From: Alphaproteobacteria bacterium
GTDB lineage: Bacteria > Pseudomonadota > Alphaproteobacteria > Reyranellales > Reyranellaceae
DNA: 42,139 nucleotides
Reading direction: 5' to 3'
Assembly: GCA_016870055.1 (NCBI GenBank)
Contig: VGCQ01000003.1
Coordinates: 1-42,139, forward strand
Shown piece by piece: positions 7,539 through 15,285 of this stretch (positions are counted from its first letter, which is position 1; the number at the start of each line of letters is the position of its first letter). Position numbers and translations under genes: made by a program. Below the pieces are notes generated by a model. It had not been told where the DNA came from. It made no database searches and saw only the letters and a list, made by a program, of their open reading frames with translations.

Positions 7539-8774
7539 CTACAGCTCGACATCGCCCTTGAGCAGCCGCTGTACGATGCTGCGGTTCAGGATCTCATTGG
7601 TACCGTCGGCGACATTGACGATGCGCAGCGCGTGCCAGGCATGGTGCAGGCCGACCTCATTGGTGAAGCCCATAGCACCGTGGGTCTGCATGGCGCGATC
7701 GACCGCCTTGTAGCCGACCTGTACGGAGTAGGCCTTGGCCATCGACAGCTCCTTCACGGCCGGCGCACCTTGGTCGAGCAGCGTTGCGGCGTTCAGCCCC
7801 ATGAGATGGGCGGCATGCAGCTCGGTTGCGCTCTCGGCCAACGGAAAGGTCACGCCCTGATAATCGGCGATCGGCCGACCAAACGCCTGGCGAGTCTTGG
7901 CATAGTCGAGGGCAAGCTCCAGCGACCAACGGCCGTAGCCGACAGCACGCGCCGAATTGTAGATCCGGCCGAGCGACACGCCGTACAGTGCCGCGGCGAA
8001 GCCGTCGTGCAGCTCACCCACGATCTGCCAAGGCTCGACCCGAACGTCTTCCAGGCGCAATTCGGCTTCGTCGCCGCCGATATGGCCGAACAGGCGGATA
8101 ACGCGCTGAACCTCGAAACCCGGCTGGTCGGTCGGCACCAGAAAGGCGCTGATGCCGCCTCGGCGTTGTGCGGCGCGCTCAGGATCGGTGATGGCGAAGA
8201 CAATGCAATAGTCCGCGACCGGCGCGTTGGAGGTCCAGATCTTGCGACCGCTCAACCGCCAGCCATTGCCGTCCGGCTGGGCGCGCGTCGCCAATGCCGC
8301 GGCATCGGAGCCCGCCCCCGGCTCGGACAGGCCGAAGCACATCGACGCTTCGCCCGCCATCATCGGCGCCAGGATGCGCGCTCGAGCCTCGTCGGTCACC
8401 CGCTCGAGCAGGCGGCTGGGCCCGAACGCCCAGTGGCTGATGACATAGAGCATCAGCCAGTTCTGCGGGCCACACAGTCGGAACAAGGCCTCCCAGCCGA
8501 CATAGTAGGCGAGGTGGCCGAGCCCACCGCCACCCAACGATTGCGGCACGCACATGTTGTAGTAGCCGGCCTTGGCCGAAACGCGGCGTACGTCACCGAT
8601 CAACGATCTGAGGGCATCGGAGAAGCGGCCGTCCTCGCGGTACAGCCGACGTGGGTCCTCGAACAGATCGCGATGGTCGGCATGGCGCGGCAGGATCTCC
8701 TTGCGCGCGAAGTCGATCAGGCCCTCGCGCGCGGCGCGAACATCCTCAGGCAGTTCCCAGGCTATCGCAGACAA
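7539..8774 (-). CDS. acyl-CoA dehydrogenase (ACAD10/11-like base)
   Basis: An acyl-CoA dehydrogenase of about 411 residues. It has the FAD/substrate loop MCFGLSEPGAGSDAA, the WRLSGRKIWTSNA strand, YAKTRQAFGRPIADYQ and a C-terminal QTHGAMGFTNEVGL. The catalytic base position reads ADGTNEI, with Asp (about residue 390) where most members have Glu. Asp there is known from ACAD10/11-type enzymes and a few others. I chose a TTG start at 8774: GGAGGT lies five bases before it, whereas the upstream ATGs (8825, 8819) have no ribosome site and add an unconserved tail. It would oxidise an acyl-CoA to the enoyl-CoA and pass electrons to ETF. It heads the minus run that includes hyuB. Confidence 0.9.
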   Translation of the reverse strand: MSAIAWELPEDVRAAREGLIDFARKEILPRHADHRDLFEDPRRLYREDGRFSDALRSLIGDVRRVSAKAGYYNMCVPQSLGGGGLGHLAYYVGWEALFRLCGPQNWLMLYVISHWAFGPSRLLERVTDEARARILAPMMAGEASMCFGLSEPGAGSDAAALATRAQPDGNGWRLSGRKIWTSNAPVADYCIVFAITDPERAAQRRGGISAFLVPTDQPGFEVQRVIRLFGHIGGDEAELRLEDVRVEPWQIVGELHDGFAAALYGVSLGRIYNSARAVGYGRWSLELALDYAKTRQAFGRPIADYQGVTFPLAESATELHAAHLMGLNAATLLDQGAPAVKELSMAKAYSVQVGYKAVDRAMQTHGAMGFTNEVGLHHAWHALRIVNVADGTNEILNRSIVQRLLKGDVEL

Positions 8775-8779
8775 CGGGC

Positions 8780-8785
8780 ACCTCC
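8780..8785 (-). promoter_or_regulatory. ribosome binding site deciding a TTG start
   Basis: On the minus strand this is GGAGGT, five bases before a TTG at 8774-8772. It is the best Shine-Dalgarno match near the 5' end of the acyl-CoA dehydrogenase gene and is the reason for choosing TTG over upstream ATG codons. Confidence 0.6.
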
Positions 8786-8985
8786 GACTCGATTGGCCGA
8801 GCAATGTTGCCAGGGACATCGCCAAGAATCAGTGTCATCGGGCTCAAGCAAGCCGCGATACGAGACCCACTCCGGCGAGGTAGCACCGCTGGCTAAGCAC
8901 CAGGAGCGGCTTCCAATCCCTGTCGGCCAGGATCAATATCCGAATGTTGGGCGCCAGGGCATCGGCCGGCGCGGCGCAGACAGGC

Positions 8986-9975
8986 ATGAAGATGAGCAAC
9001 GCGAGCCAGGATATCCCGATCATCGACATTGGCAGCCTTTGGGCATCGCCCGGCCTTTCGGATGTCGCCGCGCTGGCGCGCCAGGTGGATGCCGCTTGCC
9101 GCTCGATCGGCTTCTTCTATGTCGTCAACCACGCGGTGCCGCCAGCCATCGTCACCGAGACGTTTGCCGCCAACCTTTGGTTTCACGCCAAACCCTTCGA
9201 GGAGAAGATGCTTCTCAAGCTGAACAAGTGGCATCGCGGCTATCAAGCCATCGGCGGCTCGACGCTTGTTTCCTCACAGCGCTTCGCGGCGGCGCGCCAC
9301 GCCAATCAACTCGAATCGTTCTTCATGCGCCACGAGGTCGATCCCGACGATCCGGCGTACATGAGCGAGCCGCTCCAGGGCCCCAACCAGTGGCCCGGCG
9401 ATCCCTGGTTCCGCCGCGTCGTGGAGGCTTACGACCACGCCCTCAAGGATCTCGGCATGAAGTTGCTGCAGGTGTTTTCGACCGCAGTCGGCGAGCAACC
9501 CGGCTACTTCGATCGACGCTTCGCGCCACCGTCGACGGCCTTGCGACTGATCCACTATCCGCCAGCCCCGCAACGACGGCCGGAGGATCTCTACGGCATC
9601 CATCCGCATACCGACTACGGCTTCCTGACGATCCTTGCCCAGGACGACGTAGGCGGCTTGGAAATCCAGCGTCGCGACGGGCAGTGGGTGGCGGTACCAG
9701 CGATCCCCGGGACGTTCATCATCAATATCGGCGATGCGCTGGCGCGGTGGACCAACGATCAGTTCAACTCCACGCCCCACCGCGTGATCAACCCGTCGAC
9801 CGAGCGCCCTCGCTATTCCATCGGCTACTTCTTCGATCCCAGTCTCGGTACCGAGGTTCGATGCCTGCCGAGCTTCGTCGGCGGCTCCGCGCCGGCCAGG
9901 TACGATGCCATCCGATACGGCGATTATTTCAGCATGAGGCTCGATGCCAACTACGCCGACCGGATCGGTGTCTAG
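8986..9975 (+). CDS. 2-oxoglutarate/Fe(II) dioxygenase, isopenicillin-N-synthase family
   Basis: About 329 residues with the full fold of the IPNS-like 2OG-Fe(II) oxygenases. The N-terminal DIOX_N part starts IPIIDIGSLW and contains CRSIGFFYVVNHAVP. The iron ligands are His208 and Asp210 (HPHTDYGFLTIL) and His265 (NSTPHRVIN). RPRYSIGYF (Arg276, Ser278) would bind the 2-oxoglutarate carboxylate. All catalytic residues are present. The enzyme would hydroxylate or desaturate a small molecule using O2. The start is uncertain: ATG 8986 or ATG 8992, with no strong ribosome site. It is followed directly by an FAD monooxygenase gene, so two oxygenases probably act in one pathway. Confidence 0.9.
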   Translation: MKMSNASQDIPIIDIGSLWASPGLSDVAALARQVDAACRSIGFFYVVNHAVPPAIVTETFAANLWFHAKPFEEKMLLKLNKWHRGYQAIGGSTLVSSQRFAAARHANQLESFFMRHEVDPDDPAYMSEPLQGPNQWPGDPWFRRVVEAYDHALKDLGMKLLQVFSTAVGEQPGYFDRRFAPPSTALRLIHYPPAPQRRPEDLYGIHPHTDYGFLTILAQDDVGGLEIQRRDGQWVAVPAIPGTFIINIGDALARWTNDQFNSTPHRVINPSTERPRYSIGYFFDPSLGTEVRCLPSFVGGSAPARYDAIRYGDYFSMRLDANYADRIGV

Positions 9976-10011
9976 TTGGCACGTCCCTCCGGTCGGCCTC
10001 GTGCGTTCGCC

Positions 10012-11421
10012 ATGACGTCAGGGCGTGCAACGGCCGACGTCGCCATCGTCGGCTGCGGACCGGTCGGCGCGCTTCTGGCGAATCTACTGGGCCAAGCCGG
10101 CATTGCTGTCGAGGTCTACGACCGCGAACGCGACGTGTACCCGCTCCCTCGGGCCGTGCATTTCGACGGCGAGGTGATGCGCATCTTCCAGATGGCAAGG
10201 CTGGTCGACGAGATCGCTGCGTTCGCCCGCGCCTCGTCTAAAGGCATGCACTTCGTCAATGCCGAGGGCCGCACGTTGATGATCCGACGCGGCATCGAAG
10301 GCCCTGGGCCACATGGCTGGGCCGGCAACTGGTACTTCCATCAACCGTTGCTCGAGCAAGTCCTGCGCGAGGGTCTTGGCCGCTTTCCCAACGTTCGGAT
10401 CCACCTTGGCCACGAGGTTGGATCGGTCGACGAACTCGGCGCGCGCTTCGTCGTCGGCTGCGACGGCGCGCGTTCGCTGGTGCGTCAGGCGATCGGCAGC
10501 AGGCGGGTCGATCTCGGCCTACATCAGCCTTGGCTGGTCGTCGATCTTCTCTGCGACCTCGGCCGGCCCCGCGTACAGGCCTTGCCCGATCACACGATCC
10601 AACTCTGCGACCCGGAGCGGCCGATGACGGTCGTGAATGTCGGCGGCGAGCGGCGGCGCTGGGAGATCATGCTGATGCCGGGCGACGATCCCGAGCGTCT
10701 GGCCGAACCTGCAATCTTCTGGCCGATGATGGCACGCTGGCTTGGCCCCGAGGATGCTCGCTTGGAACGCGCCGCGGTCTACACCTTTCACTCGGTGGTG
10801 CAGCAAGGTTGGCGCAAAGGTCGGCTTCTGCTGGCGGGTGACGCCTGCCACCAGACTCCACCTTTCCTGGGTCAGGGCATGTGTGCGGGCATGCGCGACG
10901 CGGCCAATCTCGCTTGGAAGCTCGCGGCGGTGATCAAGGACGGCGCCGGCGAGTCAGTGCTCGACACCTATGAAAGTGAACGCCTGCCGCACGCGCAGAC
11001 CTTCATCGAGCTTGCCGTCAGATTGGGTGGTGTGCTGCAGGAGACCGACCATGCGGCCGCCGCCGCGCGCGATCGTCGTTTCGCGGCGGGCGTCGAAATG
11101 TTCGACTTCCCACAGCCACAGCTCGGCCCCGGTCTTCGCCTCGATGCACCGCCGCCCGTCGGGACGATCTTCCCGCAACCGCGCCTCACCGATGGCCGGC
11201 TGATGGACGAGGCGATCGGCCGGCGCTTTGCCGTGGTCGGTGACCACAGCTTGCTCGAAGACCTCCGGGCCGATGCTGTTTTGCTCCCCGACGTCGGCCT
11301 CGACTGGCTGAAGCGACACGGTGTGCGGGCAGCGATCCTGCGGCCGGATCGTTACGTCTTCGGCGTAGCGCAGGACCGCACTGAACTCGCTGCCGGACTC
11401 GCTGCCGCTAAGCTGGCGTAA
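10012..11421 (+). CDS. FAD-dependent monooxygenase (MhpA/phenol hydroxylase-like)
   Basis: A class A flavoprotein hydroxylase of about 469 residues. The N-terminal Rossmann motif is VAIVGCGPVGALLANLLGQAG. The FAD DG motif is VGCDGARSLVRQAIG, and the second FAD motif is LLLAGDACHQTPPFLGQG. The C-terminal domain resembles that of 3-(3-hydroxyphenyl)propionate hydroxylase (MhpA) and related aromatic-ring hydroxylases. A TTG directly after the dioxygenase stop (9976) is an alternative start, but homologous sequence begins after the ATG at 10012. The 3' end overlaps the convergent DUF35 gene by 14 bases. Substrate is probably an aromatic or polycyclic phenol. This is inference. Confidence 0.88.
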   Translation: MTSGRATADVAIVGCGPVGALLANLLGQAGIAVEVYDRERDVYPLPRAVHFDGEVMRIFQMARLVDEIAAFARASSKGMHFVNAEGRTLMIRRGIEGPGPHGWAGNWYFHQPLLEQVLREGLGRFPNVRIHLGHEVGSVDELGARFVVGCDGARSLVRQAIGSRRVDLGLHQPWLVVDLLCDLGRPRVQALPDHTIQLCDPERPMTVVNVGGERRRWEIMLMPGDDPERLAEPAIFWPMMARWLGPEDARLERAAVYTFHSVVQQGWRKGRLLLAGDACHQTPPFLGQGMCAGMRDAANLAWKLAAVIKDGAGESVLDTYESERLPHAQTFIELAVRLGGVLQETDHAAAAARDRRFAAGVEMFDFPQPQLGPGLRLDAPPPVGTIFPQPRLTDGRLMDEAIGRRFAVVGDHSLLEDLRADAVLLPDVGLDWLKRHGVRAAILRPDRYVFGVAQDRTELAAGLAAAKLA

Positions 11422-11803
11422 ACATCGGCAACGGTGGGCCGCCGTCGGTCGGCCGGAAGACCAACCTCACCGGCAGCTCGCAACGCAGCTTGTCGAAATC
11501 ACAGTCGACGATGTTGGTCACCATGCGCGGCCCCTCGGCCAGGGTCACATAGGCCATGGCGTACGGCACCGGCGCACGACGCATGACGCTGTAGGAATAG
11601 ATCGTGCCCTTGCCCGACGCCTCGATCCACTCGGTCTTGTCGCTGAAGCAGAACGGGCAGATGGTGCGTGGATAGTGGTGTGCTTCGCCGCAGCTCGTGC
11701 ACTTGCGCACCAGAAGCTTGCCCTTGGCGGCGGCATCCCAATAGGCCTGCGTTTCGGCACTGATGGACGGCGCCGGCAGCTTTCGCTCTTTGGTGTCGGC
11801 CAT
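11408..11803 (-). CDS. Zn-ribbon/OB-fold DUF35 protein, partner of the thiolase-fold enzyme
   Basis: A 131-residue DUF35 protein. A rubredoxin-like zinc ribbon (Cys35-x2-Cys38 and Cys49-x2-Cys52) precedes an OB fold beginning GKGTIYSYSVMRRAP and containing VTLAEGPRMVTNIVD. DUF35 proteins bind acyl-CoA and form complexes with thiolase-fold enzymes, for example ChsH2 with the aldolase Ltp2 in steroid side-chain breakdown. Here the gene sits three bases downstream of the thiolase homologue, as expected for an obligate pair. Confidence 0.9.
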   Translation of the reverse strand: MADTKERKLPAPSISAETQAYWDAAAKGKLLVRKCTSCGEAHHYPRTICPFCFSDKTEWIEASGKGTIYSYSVMRRAPVPYAMAYVTLAEGPRMVTNIVDCDFDKLRCELPVRLVFRPTDGGPPLPMFTPA

Positions 11804-11806
11804 GAC

Positions 11807-12979
11807 CTATTCCCTCCCCAGGATGACAGTGGCGCTGCCGTGTCGCAGGCCGAGCGAGCCGCCAGTACCATGCGCCAGCGCGAAATCGCAGTTCTTCACC
11901 TGCACCGCCGGATGGGCCTCGCCACGCAGTTGGCGCACGGCCTCCAGAACCTTGGTGAGACCGCCGCGGTTGCCGGGATGGTTGCTGCACAGTCCGCCGC
12001 CGTCGGTGTTGAACGGCAGCTTGCCGACCCCCGAGATCAGATTGCCGTCGGCCACCAGCCGGCCGCCCTTGCCCTTCTCCGCGAAGCCCAGGTCTTCGAG
12101 CTGCATCAGTACGGTGATGGTGAAGCTGTCGTAGATCGACACGTACTTCATGTCGGAAGGCTTCACGCCGGCCTCGGCGAAGGCCGCCTGACCGGTGAAC
12201 CGGGCGCCCGAGTAGGTGAGGTCGACCTTGCCGCCCATCTGCGTCTTGATGAACTCCGATGCGCCGAGCAGCTTGACTTTCGGTCGCTTCAACGACCGCG
12301 CGATCTCAGGGGCCACCACGACGATGGCGCCGCCGCCGTCGGTGATGACACAGCAGTCGAGGCGGCGCAGCGGGTCGGAGATCATCGGCGAGTTCACTAC
12401 GTCCTCGACCGTGACGACCTCGCGCAGCAAGGCGTGCGGGTTGTGCTGGGCGTGATGCGAGGCGGCGACCTTGATCCACGCAAGCTGCTCGGCGGTGGTG
12501 CCGAACTCGTACATGTGGCGCATGGCGCACATCGCATACATGTTCACCACCGTCGGCCCGTAGGGAAACTCGAACGGCTCGTCCGGTGTCGGCGTGCCGC
12601 CGCGACTGCGTGGCACCGTGCCGGTCGCCATGCCCTCGGCGCGCGGTCGGCCGGCCAGGGTGATCAACGCTACTTTGCATTTGCCCGCTGCGATCGCCTC
12701 AGCGGCGTGACCGACATGCAGGACATAGGACGAGCCGCCGGTATCGGTGGAGTCGACGTGGCGCGGCCGCAGCCCCATGTACTCGACCATCGACATCGGC
12801 CCCAGACCTGGTGCGTCGCCGGCGCAGAAGTAGCCGTCGACATCGTCCTTGGTGAGGCCGGCATCTTCCAGCGCCTCCTTCGCCACTTCGGCATGGATTT
12901 GCGCCAGCGAGAGGTCCTTCGCGAGCCGCGTCGGATGCTCGTAGATGCCGGCAATGTAGGCTTTGCCCTTGATACTCAT
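11807..12979 (-). CDS. thiolase-fold enzyme lacking the catalytic cysteines (Ltp2-like aldolase candidate)
   Basis: A 390-residue thiolase-superfamily protein of the SCP-x/lipid-transfer type, starting MSIKGKAYIAGIYEHPTR. Overall length and the C-terminal SNHPGNRGG and GTGGSLGLRHGSATVIL blocks fit the family. However, the nucleophilic Cys position reads DSTDTGGSS (Asp79), and the second active Cys near the C-terminus is His (FALAHGTGG). Thiolase condensation or cleavage through an acyl-Cys is therefore unlikely. With its DUF35 partner it resembles Ltp2-type retro-aldolases, which cleave beta-hydroxyacyl-CoA without Cys. A Tyr in SIYDSFT is conserved in that group. The start at 12979 has a GAGGAG upstream. 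Aldolase activity is inference. Confidence 0.85.
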   Translation of the reverse strand: MSIKGKAYIAGIYEHPTRLAKDLSLAQIHAEVAKEALEDAGLTKDDVDGYFCAGDAPGLGPMSMVEYMGLRPRHVDSTDTGGSSYVLHVGHAAEAIAAGKCKVALITLAGRPRAEGMATGTVPRSRGGTPTPDEPFEFPYGPTVVNMYAMCAMRHMYEFGTTAEQLAWIKVAASHHAQHNPHALLREVVTVEDVVNSPMISDPLRRLDCCVITDGGGAIVVVAPEIARSLKRPKVKLLGASEFIKTQMGGKVDLTYSGARFTGQAAFAEAGVKPSDMKYVSIYDSFTITVLMQLEDLGFAEKGKGGRLVADGNLISGVGKLPFNTDGGGLCSNHPGNRGGLTKVLEAVRQLRGEAHPAVQVKNCDFALAHGTGGSLGLRHGSATVILGRE

Positions 12980-13107
12980 CGGCGGGCGAACTCCTCTTTC
13001 CTGTTGCACGGCATCGTGAGCGAACAGGCGCTCACGGAAAAGCGACGCCTTCCGCCCTGAAGAACCATGCTAGGCTCGACCCAACCGACAACTTTGAGGG
13101 AGGATAC

Positions 13108-13919
13108 ATGCTGGGTCGTCTAGTGACGTTCGTCATCGCGGGCTTGGCACTGATCGCCGGCACCGCCCATGCCCAAGGCAAGGCCGAGCTGCTGTGGTAC
13201 AGCCAGGCCGCCTTCAAGCTCACCACGCCGGCGGTAAGGTGATCATGATCGATCCGTGGATCATGGGCGCCACCCGGATTCCGCCGGAACTCAAGGACCT
13301 CGACAAGATCGGCAAGGTCGACCTGATCCTGGTAACCCACGGTCATGGCGACCACCTGGGCGATGCACTGGAAATCTCCAAGCGCAACAATGCGCCGATC
13401 TGGGCGCCGGCCGGACTCAACCAAATGCTCCTGACGCTCGGCCTGATGCCAGCCAATCTCGTGCCGCGCATGAACAAGGGTGGCGTCATCGAGCCCTTCC
13501 CCGGCGTGAAGATCACCATGGTCCGCGCCGAGCATTCATCGGAGATAATCCTGAAGGATCCGGCGACCGGCAAGGACATGAGCTATGCCGCAGGCGAACC
13601 GGTCGGCTTCATCATCCAGCTCGAGAACGGCTTCAAGATCTACCACATGGGCGATACCGGCTTGTTCGGCGACATGAAGTTCATCGGCGAATACTACAAG
13701 CCCGATTTGCTCCTGGTACCGATCGGCGGCCACTTCGTCATGGACCCCAAGGACGCGGCCTATGCCACCAAGGAGCTGATCAAGCCCAGGATGGCCTGGC
13801 CAATGCACTACGCCAGCAACCCCTTCCTTCGCGGCACGCCGGCCGAGTTCAAGGCTGCGCTGGGCCAGACCTCGATCGAGGTGATCGACGCCGTGCCGGG
13901 CACGAAGAAGGAGTTTTAG
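13108..13919 (+). pseudogene. exported UPF0173/MBL-fold metal-dependent hydrolase, frameshifted
   Basis: The 5' part (ATG 13108, GGGAGGA just upstream) encodes a signal peptide, MLGRLVTFVIAGLALIAG to AHAQ, followed by ELLWYSQAAFKLTTP. The frame then hits TGA at 13240. The rest of the protein continues in another frame from about 13233 with GKVIMIDPWIMGATR, the metal site VTHGHGDHLGDA, AEHSSE, HMGDTGLFGD and GGHFVMDPKDA, and ends at 13919. Adding one G in CCGGCGG (about 13228-13234) restores TTPGGKVIMIDP, the family sequence. So a one-base deletion, real or from sequencing, separates the signal peptide from the catalytic domain. The intact protein would be a periplasmic metallo-hydrolase. Substrate is unknown. 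Confidence 0.85.
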
Positions 13920-13926
13920 GCTTCAA

Positions 13927-13986
13927 TGGACCGCTGGCCTCCAGGCCACTCCTTTTCATGACGCGGACTTGGAGGCTCGCGGTCCA
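13927..13986. terminator. inverted repeat between convergent genes, possible bidirectional terminator
   Basis: The arms 13927-13943 and 13970-13986 are 17-base inverted repeats (TGGACCGC, two mismatches, GCCTCCA) around a 26-base loop. They lie between the stops of the plus-strand hydrolase and the minus-strand LLM oxidoreductase. There is no clear T-run, so this is a terminator candidate by position and structure only. Confidence 0.5.
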
Positions 13987-13997
13987 ATGAGCTCCAA

Positions 13998-15209
13998 TCA
14001 CTCCGCCACGTCGCGCGCGCCGACGGTGCGCGCGCGGAACTCCTCCGGCACCGCGCGACCGACGTCGGTGAAGGCCTTCTTCACCGCCGCCACGGTCGGG
14101 CCGAACACCGCCTTGCGGTTCTCGCGCGCCCAGGCATTGGAGGCGACGATGGTATCGAGCGCGCCCTGAAAGCGCGGCATGACGTAGCGGGCGAACAGCT
14201 CGTAGGAGCGTAGCGTGGCCTCGCGGCTCGCCCACTCATGGGCACGGAACAGGACGCCGCCAAATCCGCCCTGGGAGTAGCCGAGCAGCCGTTCGATGCC
14301 TTTGGTCACCGTATCGGGCGTGCCGACCAAAGTCGTGCCCTGGGCGACACCTTCCCGCAGCGGGTCGTCGGAGCGGCCGGGCGGCCGACCCAGTGTATCT
14401 TCGAAGTAGGTCACGGTCTCACGCCGCTCCCCGACATGGACCTCGCGCAGGGCCTGCTCGTCATCCTCAGCGACATGCGCATTGACCACGATGCGCCACT
14501 TCGAGCGGTCGGCTTTGTAGCCGTGCTTGGCCGCCGTCTCCTCATAGATCGCCCATTGCTTGGCCATGGCTTCGGGGCCGCCCGGCAGGCCGGCGCCGAT
14601 CGACAGCACGCCGAGCCCGTGCTTGCCGGCCGCGATCATGCCGGAGGGCGTGATGGTGCTGGCGCAGGCGATGGGGAAGTGCGGATAGGTGTAGGGGGCG
14701 AGGTGCAGTCGTGCCTCGCGGAGCTCGAACCAGTCTGTCTTCATGGTGACCGGCTCCTCGCACTTCAGTAGCTGCATGATGGCGGCGAGCGACTGCTCCA
14801 TGCGGTCACGCTGGGTCGACGGCTCGATGCCCATCATATAGGCGTCTGACGGCAAGGCGCCGGGGCCGCAGCCCAGCATGGTCCGGCCGCGCGACATGTG
14901 ATCGAGCTGCACGAAGCGGTTCGCCACTATCAACGGATGATGATAGGGCAGGCTGGTGACGCCCGAGCCCAGTCGGATATAGCGCGTGCGCTCGATGGCG
15001 GCGCCGATGAATACCTCGGGCGACGCGATGGTCTCCCAGCCGGCCGAATGGTGCTCGCCGATCCAGGCCTCGTCGTAGCCCAGCCCGTCGAGCCATTCGA
15101 TCAACTCCATGTCGCGAGCCATGCCGAGGGTGGGGTTCTCGCCCAGCCGATGGAACGGGGCGAGGAAAATTCCGAACTGCAGCCCCTTGTGATTGCCGGT
15201 CTGTGCCAT
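13998..15209 (-). CDS. LLM class flavin-dependent oxidoreductase
   Basis: A 403-residue bacterial luciferase-like monooxygenase. It has the TIM-barrel opening LQFGIFLAPFHRLGENP, then LGYDEAWIGEHHSAGWETIASPEVF, RYIRLGSGVTSLPYHHPL, RGRTMLGCGPGALPSDA and, near the C-terminus, LVGTPDTVTKGIERL and GGFGGVLF. Such enzymes use reduced FMN supplied by a reductase to oxygenate carbonyl compounds, sulfonates, alkanes and others. ATG 15209 is preceded by GGAGGG four bases upstream. It stands alone on the minus strand between the thiolase/DUF35 genes and the CoA-transferase run. Substrate unknown. Confidence 0.9.
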   Translation of the reverse strand: MAQTGNHKGLQFGIFLAPFHRLGENPTLGMARDMELIEWLDGLGYDEAWIGEHHSAGWETIASPEVFIGAAIERTRYIRLGSGVTSLPYHHPLIVANRFVQLDHMSRGRTMLGCGPGALPSDAYMMGIEPSTQRDRMEQSLAAIMQLLKCEEPVTMKTDWFELREARLHLAPYTYPHFPIACASTITPSGMIAAGKHGLGVLSIGAGLPGGPEAMAKQWAIYEETAAKHGYKADRSKWRIVVNAHVAEDDEQALREVHVGERRETVTYFEDTLGRPPGRSDDPLREGVAQGTTLVGTPDTVTKGIERLLGYSQGGFGGVLFRAHEWASREATLRSYELFARYVMPRFQGALDTIVASNAWARENRKAVFGPTVAAVKKAFTDVGRAVPEEFRARTVGARDVAE

Positions 15210-15285
15210 AGGACCCTCCGTCGCGGGCGACCGTAACACGCACCTACCGTTGACCGAAGCTGTGGCTTGCGCCGATCATTGCGCG

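Noticed and set aside
8844-9029. A 61-codon minus frame with a signal-peptide-like start (MSMIGISWLALLIFMPVCAA)
   Set aside because: Its start is antisense to the conserved N-terminus of the dioxygenase, there is no clear ribosome site, and the rest matches nothing I know. Possibly a gene remnant, but not supportable.
7398-10241. A 947-codon plus-strand open frame
   Set aside because: It lies antisense to the acyl-CoA dehydrogenase and out of frame with the dioxygenase. Composition is Arg/His/Ala-rich as expected of shadow frames in GC-rich DNA, with no domain recognised.
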